DNA of 14,880 nucleotides from Gallionella sp. (GCA_004298605.1 SCPW01000094.1:1-14880); one strand, 5' to 3'. Positions 6,925 through 14,282 are shown, counted from the first letter of the stretch. Numbers and translations: made by a program. Notes: generated by a model from the sequence alone, not told the origin.

Positions 6925-7625
6925 GCGCAAAACCGAGACAAGGCACATGGCCTAGCGGTATCAGCATACTCGAAGTGGACGGCACACCATGCACGACGAG
7001 CGGGAGCGGAATGACTGTGCGACATAGAGCCGCCCCCTTGGAAACGTGCCGCGATTTAGATGCCATGATAGTCCCTGCCGAAAAGTGGGCGCGCGAAGTG
7101 TTGCAGCTTGCCGGGCTAAAACTTGATGGAGTGCCGAACGGAACGGATGACACGTCAGAAAACTACGCGCAACGATTTCTATCCTATGGCGAAAGCATAC
7201 GAAAAAAAATAAAGCGCGGCGATTACGAGGATGCTGTCATTGATGCGCTGATTCTGGGCGGCTTCATCCGCGAATCGCAGTTGAAAAACAAATGGGAAAC
7301 ACACGTCGATAAATATGATGAAGTCAAAGCGGCAGCAAAAGCCAAAGGTACTTTAGGAGCTGAAGCCAGATGGGGCGGCGAGGATCGGGATAACCTTGAT
7401 GAAATTCTCTCGCGACTGGCAGTGAGGAAGTTTTATGGCGACTATTTGTTGCCGTCCGACCTGTGGCCTATTCTGCTGGGCGATCTGGATGTCGCTGGTG
7501 CAAACCCCGTCGAGAAAAACGGCAACAGCCTGATGAGTGCTTACGTCATTTACGGCAACGACCGAAACGAATTTACCTACGCCGCTTTTCGCAAACAAAT
7601 CTCCCGCATTCGCGAACGGGTCTAG
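6921..7625 (+). CDS. unknown protein translationally coupled to the integrase
   Basis: A 234-aa product whose start overlaps the integrase stop by four bases (ATGA). I do not recognise a family. The N-terminal 45 residues are Gly/Ser/Thr-rich and probably disordered. The rest looks mixed helical, with a charged segment near 90-105 (SIRKKIKRGDYEDAVIDALILGGFI) and a KAKGTLGAEARWGG segment near 140-150. There is no signal peptide or membrane segment. Its location between integrase and AlpA-like regulator suggests a role in excision control or another early satellite function, but that is only context. Confidence 0.7.
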   Translation: MSAKPRQGTWPSGISILEVDGTPCTTSGSGMTVRHRAAPLETCRDLDAMIVPAEKWAREVLQLAGLKLDGVPNGTDDTSENYAQRFLSYGESIRKKIKRGDYEDAVIDALILGGFIRESQLKNKWETHVDKYDEVKAAAKAKGTLGAEARWGGEDRDNLDEILSRLAVRKFYGDYLLPSDLWPILLGDLDVAGANPVEKNGNSLMSAYVIYGNDRNEFTYAAFRKQISRIRERV

Positions 7626-7718
7626 TGGGACATAGCCGGGCTACCGGTATTCCGTGCGGATACTGCCACACCATAACGCAAGCCAATCGGCATAGCGTGG
7701 CTTTTATGGAGTGGCATC

Positions 7719-7946
7719 ATGACAACCCCAACCCTTTCGCAAATAGTCCAACGCCCCGGCGATTTACTGGACGAAAAACAAGCCGCTGAAATCCTCGCAG
7801 TGACACCCGGTACGCTTTCCGTTTGGCGTAGCACGGGGCGATATTCCATTCCGTTCGTAAAGGTTGGCCGATGCGTTAGGTATTCGCGCATTGCGCTGGA
7901 AGAGTGGCTGGAATCCCGCACCCGTACCAATGGCGCAACAGCGTAG
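7719..7946 (+). CDS. AlpA/HTH_17-type DNA-binding regulator (excisionase-like)
   Basis: A 75-aa protein with a MerR-like winged HTH: DLLDEKQAAEILAVTPGTLSVW at about residues 15-36, then a wing and IPFVKVGRCVRYSRIALEEWLE at 44-65. This is the standard pattern of the HTH_17 excisionase/AlpA family. In P4-like satellites and PICIs such proteins control excision or activate the replication operon. A TGGAG lies seven bases before the ATG. The gene sits 93 bases after the preceding unknown gene and nine bases before the next, so it is probably co-transcribed with the primase. Confidence 0.85.
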   Translation: MTTPTLSQIVQRPGDLLDEKQAAEILAVTPGTLSVWRSTGRYSIPFVKVGRCVRYSRIALEEWLESRTRTNGATA

Positions 7947-7955
7947 GGGGTTGAT

Positions 7956-8225
7956 ATGGAAGCCAGAAAAAACAACGCCACCGGCAAGGGTGGCGAAGTA
8001 GCCGGTTCGCACGCGAATGCAATATCGACTGGTGGCAATTCTACACCATCGGCAAAACAATTCAATGCTGATGCCTTCCAGACTGCCTGCACTGGTGACA
8101 TTGCTACGCTTCACCTGGCATTGCTCAACCTCGCAACCGGACACCCGCTAACCGCCCCGACAATGATTCACTTTGCCGGACGTGGCATCGCGCTGGCATT
8201 CATCGCGGCAGGCGGTGTGCTATGA
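7956..8225 (+). CDS. small unknown protein upstream of the primase
   Basis: An 89-aa product. The first 35 residues are polar and low in complexity (EARKNNATGKGGEVAGSHAN...). The second half is hydrophobic and Ala/Leu-rich (IATLHLALLNLATGHPL...IHFAGRGIALAFIAAGGVL), probably an amphipathic helix pair rather than a clear membrane span. Its stop overlaps the primase start (ATGA), so the two are likely translationally coupled. A GGGGG tract lies five bases before the start. I do not recognise the family; an accessory role to the primase is suggested only by coupling. Confidence 0.7.
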   Translation: MEARKNNATGKGGEVAGSHANAISTGGNSTPSAKQFNADAFQTACTGDIATLHLALLNLATGHPLTAPTMIHFAGRGIALAFIAAGGVL

Positions 8226-10525
8226 ATAATCTACCCTCTGCCATGAAGCTGGCCAAACGCTGGCTGGTTTGGAAATCAATCCCTAATCCCGACCCGACAA
8301 AAAAACCGCGCAAGGTGCCCTACTACATTACAGGCATTCCGCGTAATGGCGCGCTGGATACGCCCGAAGACGTGGTACAGCTTGGCACGTTCGATGAAGC
8401 CATGCGCGCTATGGATACGGGGCGATATGCAGGACTAGGGTTCGCACTTGGCGCTGATGAAATTGGTAACTGTTGGCAGGGGATTGACCTCGATGGAATG
8501 TCCAAACGCCCAGAACTCCAAGCCATTGCCGCAAGTTTGAAGGGCGTGGCGTATTGTGAAACATCACCCAGCGGTGACGGTATCCATGCTATCGGCTATG
8601 GCCGCAAGTTTGATGCGATAGGTTCAACTTCGGACGGCATCGAAGCCTATTCGGGCGGGCGCTATTTCACCGTTACCGGCAACAGCTTAAACTCATTGCA
8701 CCCATTCGACCTGCATGATTTTGTCGAATCAGAATTGAGGCCAAAACGCCGCGTCCCTGTGATAAATACTCAAGCGGCTGGCGTTGCCGTTGAAGCTGTT
8801 ACCGCCGAACAGGTTGCCGACCTTCGCAGCGCCCTACTCTTCATGCGCGCCGATGACCGTGATATTTGGCAACGGAATGGGCATCGCCTCAAAACTTTAG
8901 GCGATGTTGGCAGGGGGTTATTCCTTGAGTGGAGCGCCACCTCTGAAAAATTCGAGCCGCTGGATGCAGCGAATACATGGGAATCATTCAAGCCAGCGCG
9001 GACAAGCTATCAGGCGATATTTACCGAAGCGCAAAAGCTGGGCTGGGTCAATCCACGGGCACGGGCGCTGCCTAACCTCGCATCCGTTGTATTCGGCGCG
9101 CAAGTGTTTGAAGCCCCTACCCTGTCAGCGGCGGACGTTAGAGACGGCACAGCCAGCACTCGACCGCTTACGGAATTAGGCAACGCGCAGCGGCTGAAAG
9201 ATATTTATTCGGACGTGCTGCGCTACGTCCCCGAAATCAAAGCGTGGATGGAGTGGAATCAAGGCGGCTGGATATGGCATAGCAGCGGCGACAGTGTGCG
9301 GGAATTGGCATCGGTGCTGCCGCGCATGATTTACAAGGACGGCAACTGCTTTGTGGATTTTAAGCAGGCCGAACATTTTGCCAAGTGGGCGCGGACAACC
9401 TCATCCGCCCGCACCATCGAAGCATCATTGAGTTTGCTTTCTTCAATGTCAGGAATGCGGTTATCACTGCCCCATATTGATGCCGACCCGATGCTAATCG
9501 GCTTTGACCATGCGCGGCAGGTGATAGACCTGCGGACGGGCATCGCTAGAGCCGCTACGCCGGACGATTTTATTACCAAGAGCCTTGCCCCTTGCTCCAT
9601 TGGTGATGCTGCCTTGGCGGTGCGCTGGCTGGCTTTCCTTGAACAGGTATTCGACGGTGATGCCCAGCTTATCGGCTGGCTGCATCGCTGGTGTGGATAC
9701 CTGTTGACCGGCAAAACAAGCGAACAGATTTTCCTCTTTTTCTTCGGGTTGGGCGCAAACGGCAAGAGCGTGTTTGCAGAAACGATCCGGCACGTTGCTG
9801 GGGACTATGCGCGCACCGTTGCATCCGAAACCCTGACCGCAACCAAGCGGCAAGCTGGTGGGGCTTCGCCTGACCTTGCCGACCTTATCGGATGCCGCCT
9901 TGCCTTGAGTACCGAAACCGAAGACGGCAGCGCCTTGGCTGAATCACTGATTAAGACCATCACGGGCGGCGATGCAATAAGCACTCGCAAGCTGTATTGC
10001 GAACCAGTCACATTTCAACCGGCATTCAAGCTGTTGATGCTTGGCAATCATCGTCCAATTATTCACGGCGCAGACCATGGAATCTGGCGGCGCATTCGCC
10101 TTGTGCCATTTACCAGAACTTTCAGCGAACAGGAACGCGATCCCCACTTGCTCGAAACGCTTAAGGCTGAAGCGCCGCATATTCTCGCATGGATGGTTTC
10201 GGGGTGCATTGCATGGCAGCGCCGGGGGCTGGCGGACGTGCCTGCCGTAGTAGCAACACAAACTGCGGAATACCGAGCCGAGCAGGATATTGTCGGGCAA
10301 TGGTTAGGCGATTGCACCACTGCCGACCGCGCATCCGAAGCTGATGCCGGTTCGCTGTATGACAACTATCGCCTATGGGCAATGAATGCAGGGCTTAAAC
10401 CAGCAAGCAAGGTATCACTTGGCCGCAGATTATCCGAACGAGGGTTCGCGCAGCGGAAAAAACATGGGCGGCGCATGTGGTGTGGCATTGCACTCAAAAA
10501 TCACTTTGGAGCATCACTTTCATGA
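8222..10525 (+). CDS. PrimPol-SF3 primase/helicase (P4/D5 type replication protein)
   Basis: A 767-aa fusion. The N-terminal archaeo-eukaryotic-type primase-polymerase region shows G-I-D89-L-D91-G, S-P-S-G-D-G-I-H122 and G-I-E141-A-Y-S-G-G-R, the three expected metal- and nucleotide-binding motifs. A PriCT-2-like helical segment follows at about 213-275 (RDIWQRNGHRLKTLG...EWSATSEKF). The C-terminal D5_N/SF3 helicase has Walker A G511-A-N-G-K515-S, a Walker B region near 570-578 (ALSTETEDG), sensor N609 (LLMLGNHRP) and arginine-finger candidates in IWRRIRLVPF (621-630). Such proteins prime and unwind DNA at an element's own origin, allowing autonomous replication of P4-like satellites. The gene is complete with all motifs intact. 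It is coupled to the preceding small gene by ATGA overlap. Confidence 0.95.
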   Translation: MNNLPSAMKLAKRWLVWKSIPNPDPTKKPRKVPYYITGIPRNGALDTPEDVVQLGTFDEAMRAMDTGRYAGLGFALGADEIGNCWQGIDLDGMSKRPELQAIAASLKGVAYCETSPSGDGIHAIGYGRKFDAIGSTSDGIEAYSGGRYFTVTGNSLNSLHPFDLHDFVESELRPKRRVPVINTQAAGVAVEAVTAEQVADLRSALLFMRADDRDIWQRNGHRLKTLGDVGRGLFLEWSATSEKFEPLDAANTWESFKPARTSYQAIFTEAQKLGWVNPRARALPNLASVVFGAQVFEAPTLSAADVRDGTASTRPLTELGNAQRLKDIYSDVLRYVPEIKAWMEWNQGGWIWHSSGDSVRELASVLPRMIYKDGNCFVDFKQAEHFAKWARTTSSARTIEASLSLLSSMSGMRLSLPHIDADPMLIGFDHARQVIDLRTGIARAATPDDFITKSLAPCSIGDAALAVRWLAFLEQVFDGDAQLIGWLHRWCGYLLTGKTSEQIFLFFFGLGANGKSVFAETIRHVAGDYARTVASETLTATKRQAGGASPDLADLIGCRLALSTETEDGSALAESLIKTITGGDAISTRKLYCEPVTFQPAFKLLMLGNHRPIIHGADHGIWRRIRLVPFTRTFSEQERDPHLLETLKAEAPHILAWMVSGCIAWQRRGLADVPAVVATQTAEYRAEQDIVGQWLGDCTTADRASEADAGSLYDNYRLWAMNAGLKPASKVSLGRRLSERGFAQRKKHGRRMWCGIALKNHFGASLS

Positions 10526-10541
10526 TGCCAATTTTTCAAAC

Positions 10542-10644
10542 GGGGGCAGATGGGGCGGATGAAGTGCTTTTTTTGAAAGTTTTCCTAGTAAATTTTCCTA
10601 GGGGACTTTATGCAAATAGCCATTCATCCGCCCCGTCTGCCCCC
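10542..10644. repeat. 22-bp inverted repeat around a 59-nt AT-rich core, possible origin or structured leader
   Basis: Positions 10542-10563 pair with 10623-10644 over 22 bp with a single G-T mismatch. The arms contain GGGGCAGATGGGGCGGATGAA and its complement. The 59-base interior is AT-rich and holds TTTTCCTAG twice (CCTAGTAAATTTTCCTAGG). It lies just 3' of the primase-helicase gene and upstream of the capsid-side genes. It could be the replication origin recognised by the primase, a long RNA hairpin limiting read-through, or a recombination site. A simple terminator is unlikely because the loop is long, although a T7 run follows the right arm closely. Confidence 0.75.
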
Positions 10645-10684
10645 TGATTCATTTTTTTAACCACCACGAAGGGAAACCATCATC

Positions 10685-11065
10685 ATGAATAAATTTGAAC
10701 GTAACACCGATGGCACGATGGCTGTGCCAGCATCCGGCGAAATTGTTGCTCATGTTTTCTCTACCGGAAAACCGCCCGAAGCTATCGGCCATGCCCTGCA
10801 ACTATTGGGGGAAGAGAATTTCAAGGCGCTTACTGATTACATTACTGAGCTTGAGGGGGTCTCGCGGGAAGCCCTGCTATCGACACTATGCGAAGAATGG
10901 CTGGGCGATATGTCTAAACTGGCCGCATCCGTGAGCATGTTATCCATGCTATCTGCCAACACGGCGCTGAAAGCTGTTATTGCCCAGCATGTAGGTTATC
11001 AACGGCCAGAACTTATCGCGGCGATGCTGCCTTTCTACCGTACCATTGCAGGGTTAAAGCTGTGA
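10685..11065 (+). CDS. unknown 126-aa protein, first of a small-gene cluster
   Basis: Start ATG 10685 follows AAGGGA about ten bases upstream. The product is largely helical: a short polar N-terminus, then Ala/Leu-rich helices (ALQLLGEENFKALTDYITELEGVSREALLSTLCEEWLG; SVSMLSMLSANTALKAVIAQHVG). There is no signal peptide, catalytic motif or recognised family. Its stop overlaps the next start (GTGA). It is the first gene after the long inverted repeat and before the capsid gene, so it may belong to a regulatory or morphogenesis module. Confidence 0.65.
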   Translation: MNKFERNTDGTMAVPASGEIVAHVFSTGKPPEAIGHALQLLGEENFKALTDYITELEGVSREALLSTLCEEWLGDMSKLAASVSMLSMLSANTALKAVIAQHVGYQRPELIAAMLPFYRTIAGLKL

Positions 11066-11289
11066 GCTGCGCCGATCATCTTGCAGGATTACTGCACCAG
11101 CTCCGAAGCCCTGCGGCAACGCTGGAAACGATACTCGAATTCACAGCGGCCACCCGTGCTGCATCGCCGGAAGAGGTCAACATGGCGCTGCTGCAATATG
11201 GCAGTGATTTGTTAGCGGCAATGCGTAGCGTGTACCGCGTCCAACTTGCCGTAGCCGAACGAGACACACACGAAGGAGGGCTTCACTGA
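11062..11289 (+). CDS. unknown 75-aa helical protein
   Basis: It starts at a GTG overlapping the previous stop (GTGA) and ends in TGATG, which overlaps the next start. The product is almost wholly helical and Ala/Leu-rich (DHLAGLLHQLRSPAATLETILEF...MALLQYGSDLLAAMRSVYRVQLAVAERD), suggesting a small coiled-coil or helical bundle. The tight overlaps at both ends make it a credible coupled gene, though no family is recognised. Confidence 0.6.
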   Translation: MSCADHLAGLLHQLRSPAATLETILEFTAATRAASPEEVNMALLQYGSDLLAAMRSVYRVQLAVAERDTHEGGLH

Positions 11290-11462
11290 TGGACACACTC
11301 AATAAAATACGCTGCGCTATCGTGGCGCGGATTCCTGGCACAGTGGCTTATGAGGCGATGACAAAGCGGCGCATCGAACGGGAGTTGCGCGCTGCCGGAT
11401 ATTCGCGCAGCCATGCTGTTGCTGAAGCGGCAAGGATATTCAAGGATGCAAATCATGTTTGA
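11289..11462 (+). CDS. unknown 57-aa basic protein
   Basis: This short frame starts in a TGATG overlap, with GAAGGAGGG at 11272-11280 giving a strong ribosome binding site. It runs 57 codons to TGA at 11460-11462. The protein is basic, with a helix-turn-helix-like C-terminal half (KRRIERELRAAGYSRSHAVAEAARIF). I recall similar short 'RxIExxLRxAGxSRxxA' proteins near head genes of phages and satellites, without a known function. Its end overlaps the next start by eight bases. Confidence 0.6.
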   Translation: MDTLNKIRCAIVARIPGTVAYEAMTKRRIERELRAAGYSRSHAVAEAARIFKDANHV

Positions 11463-11841
11463 AGGGGCAACGGGCGCGCTGGTGGAAAACTTCCCGCCCG
11501 GCGCTGTTCGCGATGAAATCCTGATGCTGGTTCGCACTGGTATCCCGTTTGCAAGGCAGCAATGCGGCAAGCGCCCGGAATTCCTGCACAACTATCTGGT
11601 GTCGCTTATTCCAAAACTGGATACGCCAACATTCGAGAACCTATTGCATGAACTTCGCTTATCTGCACAGCGGCGCGATGCTGGTGATGATAGTGAACCT
11701 ATCGAGCGCGTTTCAAAATCCATGGAATGCGTCATTTACCACCATCCAAAAAAAGGCCGGTGCGAAATACCTTTCAGCACTTTGCGCAACAAACTGACTG
11801 ATGCAAAAAATAAACAATTCACGGCCACCCCTAACCCGTGA
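11455..11841 (+). CDS. unknown 128-aa protein upstream of the capsid gene
   Basis: The start at 11455 is chosen because AAGGA (11442-11446) lies eight bases upstream; ATGs at 11446 and 11413 are in frame but deeper inside the preceding gene. The product begins MFEGATGALVENFPPG, then has helical segments (AVRDEILMLVRTGIPFARQ; TFENLLHELRLSAQRRDAG) and a basic C-terminal third (HHPKKGRCE...LRNKLTDAKNKQF). No family is recognised. It is the last of four overlapping small genes and ends 63 bases before the capsid gene. Confidence 0.6.
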   Translation: MFEGATGALVENFPPGAVRDEILMLVRTGIPFARQQCGKRPEFLHNYLVSLIPKLDTPTFENLLHELRLSAQRRDAGDDSEPIERVSKSMECVIYHHPKKGRCEIPFSTLRNKLTDAKNKQFTATPNP

Positions 11842-11904
11842 ATATGACTTGATACCTTTCGCAAAGCTGGGCAACCGCACGGCCAAACTTGAAAGGAAAT
11901 CATC

Positions 11905-13113
11905 ATGAGTGATCTCAACGAAGCAGTGGAATTGATTAAGCAGCAAGGCGACGATATTACGGCATTCCGCCGCAAGATGGATGCACGTTTCGCCGAGCTT
12001 GAAAAGGATGTCGGCGACATTGCCAAGAAAACTGGCCGCCCGTTTGCTTCCGATGGCAATAGTGTTACGAAAGCGAAGCACGAAACATTTTTCGACGTTA
12101 AGACGAAAAAATCTGTTCCTGTTTTGTCGCACTCGCACAGCCTCGCATCACTTGACTATAAATCCGATACGCCGAGCCTTGGCCGCATCCTGCGCGGCAT
12201 CGTGCTGGGTGGCCGCTGCGATGATGCGAATGAATTGGAGATGGAGCGCAAGAGCTTGGGTATCGGTGGCGATCCTGCTGGCGGCTATACGGTATCGGGC
12301 GCATTGTCTTCGCAGTGGATTGATAATCTGCGCGCCAATATGGTTTTGAGCCGGGCAGGCGCGCGCACTATCCCAATGGAAACAGGCCAACTATCCATTG
12401 CGCGTGTGTTGACCGATCCTACCTGTAGCTGGCACGGTGAAAATGCCGCGCTGGCTGACAGCGATCCTACCTTCGGCGCGGTGAACCTGAACGCGAAGAC
12501 TGTTGTTTGCTTGGTCAAACTATCGCTTGAATTGGCACAGGATAGCGCAAACATCGAGCAGATATTGCAAAGCACAATCACGAACTCAATGGCCGCTGCC
12601 ATTGACCGTGCTGGCCTTGTTGGCACTACAACCAATGCAGGTGCAGCGCCTAGTGGGATCATGGACCTCGCAAACCGCAATAGCGTGACGAGTATAGGTG
12701 CACCAACTGACTGGGATTTCCTTGTCGATGGAATGTATGAGCTGGCCGCTGATAACGTCCCTATGGAAAATATCGGAGCGTTTATCGCGCATCCTGCGGT
12801 ATGGAAAAAAATGCGTAAGTTGAAGACCGGCATCACTAACGACAACACGCCGTTGACCATGCCTGCTGAAATCGCAGCATTGCCGAAGCTGTGGACTACC
12901 AGCGCACCTTTGACTGGTGGCACTACGGCATCCGGCATCATTGCCGACTGGCGTGATTTGATTTTCGGTGTGCGGAAAGATATTTCCATCCGCATCCTGT
13001 CCGAAGCATTCATGGGTTCAAACCTTCAAGTGGCAGTGCTAGCTTATGCCCGCGTGGACTTCGCAGCAACCCGTGAGCAATCGTTCTGTACGCTTGAAGG
13101 ACTGACTGTGTAA
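11905..13113 (+). CDS. HK97-fold major capsid protein
   Basis: The 402-aa protein starts after GAAAGGA (spacing about 8). Residues 1-40 form a charged helix (LNEAVELIKQQ...FRRKMDARFAELEKDV), the delta/scaffold domain typical of HK97-type precursors. After a linker comes the capsid core: GGDPAGGYTVSGALSSQWIDNL (N-arm to E-loop region), a central helix (LVKLSLELAQDSANIEQILQSTITNSMAAAIDRAGLVGTT), then GIMDLANRNSV, FIAHPAVWKKMRKLK and a C-terminal strand with YARVDFAA. It assembles the icosahedral shell. No prohead protease or portal gene lies beside it in the window. Either helper proteins process the delta domain or those genes have been lost. Confidence 0.93.
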   Translation: MSDLNEAVELIKQQGDDITAFRRKMDARFAELEKDVGDIAKKTGRPFASDGNSVTKAKHETFFDVKTKKSVPVLSHSHSLASLDYKSDTPSLGRILRGIVLGGRCDDANELEMERKSLGIGGDPAGGYTVSGALSSQWIDNLRANMVLSRAGARTIPMETGQLSIARVLTDPTCSWHGENAALADSDPTFGAVNLNAKTVVCLVKLSLELAQDSANIEQILQSTITNSMAAAIDRAGLVGTTTNAGAAPSGIMDLANRNSVTSIGAPTDWDFLVDGMYELAADNVPMENIGAFIAHPAVWKKMRKLKTGITNDNTPLTMPAEIAALPKLWTTSAPLTGGTTASGIIADWRDLIFGVRKDISIRILSEAFMGSNLQVAVLAYARVDFAATREQSFCTLEGLTV

Positions 13114-13207
13114 TCGGCTTTTAGTCACATCCCTAGCCGCCGGGGGCGCAAGCATGGGGCGGACGTGTTGTTAGTCATGAGTGTCGCGAACTCAAATAAC
13201 CATGATA

Positions 13208-13260
13208 GTCGGCAGCGGTATGGTGTGCAAGGGATTGTCGCATCATGCCGCGTGGCCGAC
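13208..13260. repeat. imperfect hairpin between capsid and terminase genes
   Basis: GTCGGC (13208-13213) pairs with GCCGAC (13255-13260), and CGGTATG (13215-13221) pairs with CATGCCG (13244-13250) with one wobble pair. A small asymmetric bulge separates the two stems. No T-run follows, so it is not a typical terminator. It may be part of the packaging region or an mRNA structure. Confidence 0.4.
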
Positions 13261-13271
13261 ACCCTAACGGG

Positions 13272-13314
13272 GGCGGGGTCAATCTTGGTGGCTTTGATTG
13301 CTAAAGACCGCGCC
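13272..13314 (+). other. candidate cos-like packaging site upstream of the small terminase
   Basis: GGCGGGGTC (13272-13280) and GACCGCGCC (13306-13314) form a 9-bp dyad with one mismatch around 25 bases containing TCTT...GGCTTTG...CTAAA. I recall GGCGGGTC-A-A-T-C...GACCGC-type sequences just before P27-family small terminase genes in HK97-like prophages, where the cos site is expected. The sequence resemblance is from memory and the function is inferred. Confidence 0.4.
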
Positions 13315-13348
13315 TAGCCTTCCTTTTGATGAAATGAAGGATTCTCTT

Positions 13349-13520
13349 ATGAGAAAATCTACAAAAAATAATGCACCACCCGGCCTATCTGTTGCGGCAA
13401 AAGCATGGTGGCGCAAGATTATTTCCGAATACAGCATCGAAGACGCTGCCGGGCTGCTGTTACTCGAAACCGCATTGCAGGAATTCGACCGGATGCACGA
13501 TGCACGCGCACTGATTACCG
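13349..13520 (+). pseudogene. P27-family phage terminase small subunit, 3'-truncated at a rearrangement junction
   Basis: From ATG 13349 (GAAGGA eight bases upstream) the product has the P27 N-terminal signature: GLSVAAKAWWRKIISEYSIEDAAGLLLLETALQEFDRMHDARALIT. That is about 55 residues of a protein normally well over 100 aa. After about codon 56 the frame stays open to 13720, but the residues are antisense to a real gene on the other strand. The family's later part (a D-R-F/Y-G segment and the LxLD-type C-terminus) is missing. The small terminase normally recognises the packaging site and recruits the large ATPase/nuclease subunit. That subunit is absent here. The gene is almost certainly non-functional. 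Confidence 0.8.
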
Positions 13521-13954
13521 GAAACATCCGCGATGCGTATTCGCTGCATGACGATTGCAATATCCACATCCGTGAGCTGCATTGCATGGCAGATAGCGCG
13601 CAGCCGGGCAACAAGCATTTCGCGGCTGTCCTCCGCCGTGATAAACAGCACCCCGCCGGGCTTGTGTACCGTCAGGCCATACAACGGCAACCCCAACACA
13701 ATATGCACAGCCTCTTTTAGTTCAAGCGTTGTTTTGCCCATACCGCCGGGCGCGATTAGTACCGCAACATCGGCATAAAACAGGTCTTGCACAATACAGT
13801 CAGGCGTTGGCCTGGCGTTGCTCCACTCAAGAGCGGTAATCGGTTCAGGTACGGCGAAGTCGGGAACCTTGGCTTGCATTGCAGCGGCGATTTCGTCCAA
13901 AAATTCGCGGCCTTTAGCTGCGCCCTCTTCGATTGTGGAAAATTGATTAGCCAT
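13520..13954 (-). pseudogene. RepA-like AAA ATPase (hexameric helicase type), 3'-truncated
   Basis: From ATG 13954 (GGTGGA about seven bases upstream) the protein shows the RepA/AAA_25 pattern: a variable N-terminus, then Walker A A-P-G-G-M-G-K-T-T, helix LELKEAVHIVLGLPLYGL, PGGVLFITAEDSREMLVARLRAI (Walker B/acidic box region) and RIRIADVSG. About 145 residues remain of a family normally over 300. After about 13520 the frame encodes a nonsense tail to a stop at 13460, antisense to the small terminase gene. The later helicase motifs (H3/H4) are lost, so it cannot be functional. A GTG at 13966 is an alternative start. It overlaps the stop of the upstream CHC2-type gene by eight bases, as an operon would. 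Confidence 0.8.
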
Positions 13955-14282
13955 GATGGATTCCACCAGCAGTAAGTGCAGCGCGAATCCGGCTTGCCGC
14001 CACCAGCAGGCGGTCGAGGTCCTCGGGGGTTAGCGCGTTGCCTTTGCTCACCGTTTGAGCGGACAGATAAACCAGTGATGCTTCGCCAGCGATTGCGCGC
14101 AGAATGTCCACAGCAGGAAAGGGTCGTTTTTCCCCTTTCACGAAGTGCTGGTCGGTTCTCGGGGGAAACAGGTCGGACATTTCAAGTCCAACAGCGGAAA
14201 CGATCTCATGAGCAGAACAACCTGCCGCACAGTAGATGGCATGGTTCAACAACCACCGCCTGCTGGAATCGATTGGATACAT
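13947..14282 (-). pseudogene. CHC2 zinc-finger (primase-like) protein, N-terminally truncated
   Basis: The 111-residue frame resembles the C-terminal part of small CHC2/primase-like proteins of mobile elements: IYCAAGCSAHEIVSAVGLEMSDLFPPR, then GEKRPFPAVDILRAIAGEASLVYL and a C-terminal helical segment (LTPEDLDRLLVAASRIRAAL). Only the last zinc-ligand region (C-x3-C) is visible; the preceding C-x-x-H half and the start of the usual protein are absent. An in-frame TAG lies just upstream of ATG 14282. A GGGAGGG directly abuts the ATG, too close for an ideal ribosome binding site. It overlaps the following ATPase gene by eight bases. Family members accompany a RepA-like helicase in element replication modules, which matches its neighbour. 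Confidence 0.65.

Noticed and set aside
10542..10644. Ordinary rho-independent terminator
   Set aside because: The loop is 59 bases long and the stem 22 bp, beyond the usual range, so it is reported as an inverted repeat of uncertain function.
11713..12138. 141-aa open frame on the - strand spanning the capsid gene start
   Set aside because: It covers the ribosome binding site and N-terminal coiled coil of the capsid gene in antisense; a shadow frame.
12285..13013. 242-aa open frame on the - strand
   Set aside because: It lies wholly antisense to the major capsid gene; a Ser/Ala/Ile-rich shadow with no motif.
13520..13720. Continuation of the terminase frame to 13720 as a longer real protein
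   Set aside because: The residues after about codon 56 are the reverse complement of the RepA-like ATPase coding sequence, including its Walker A region neighbours, so they are not a native C-terminus.
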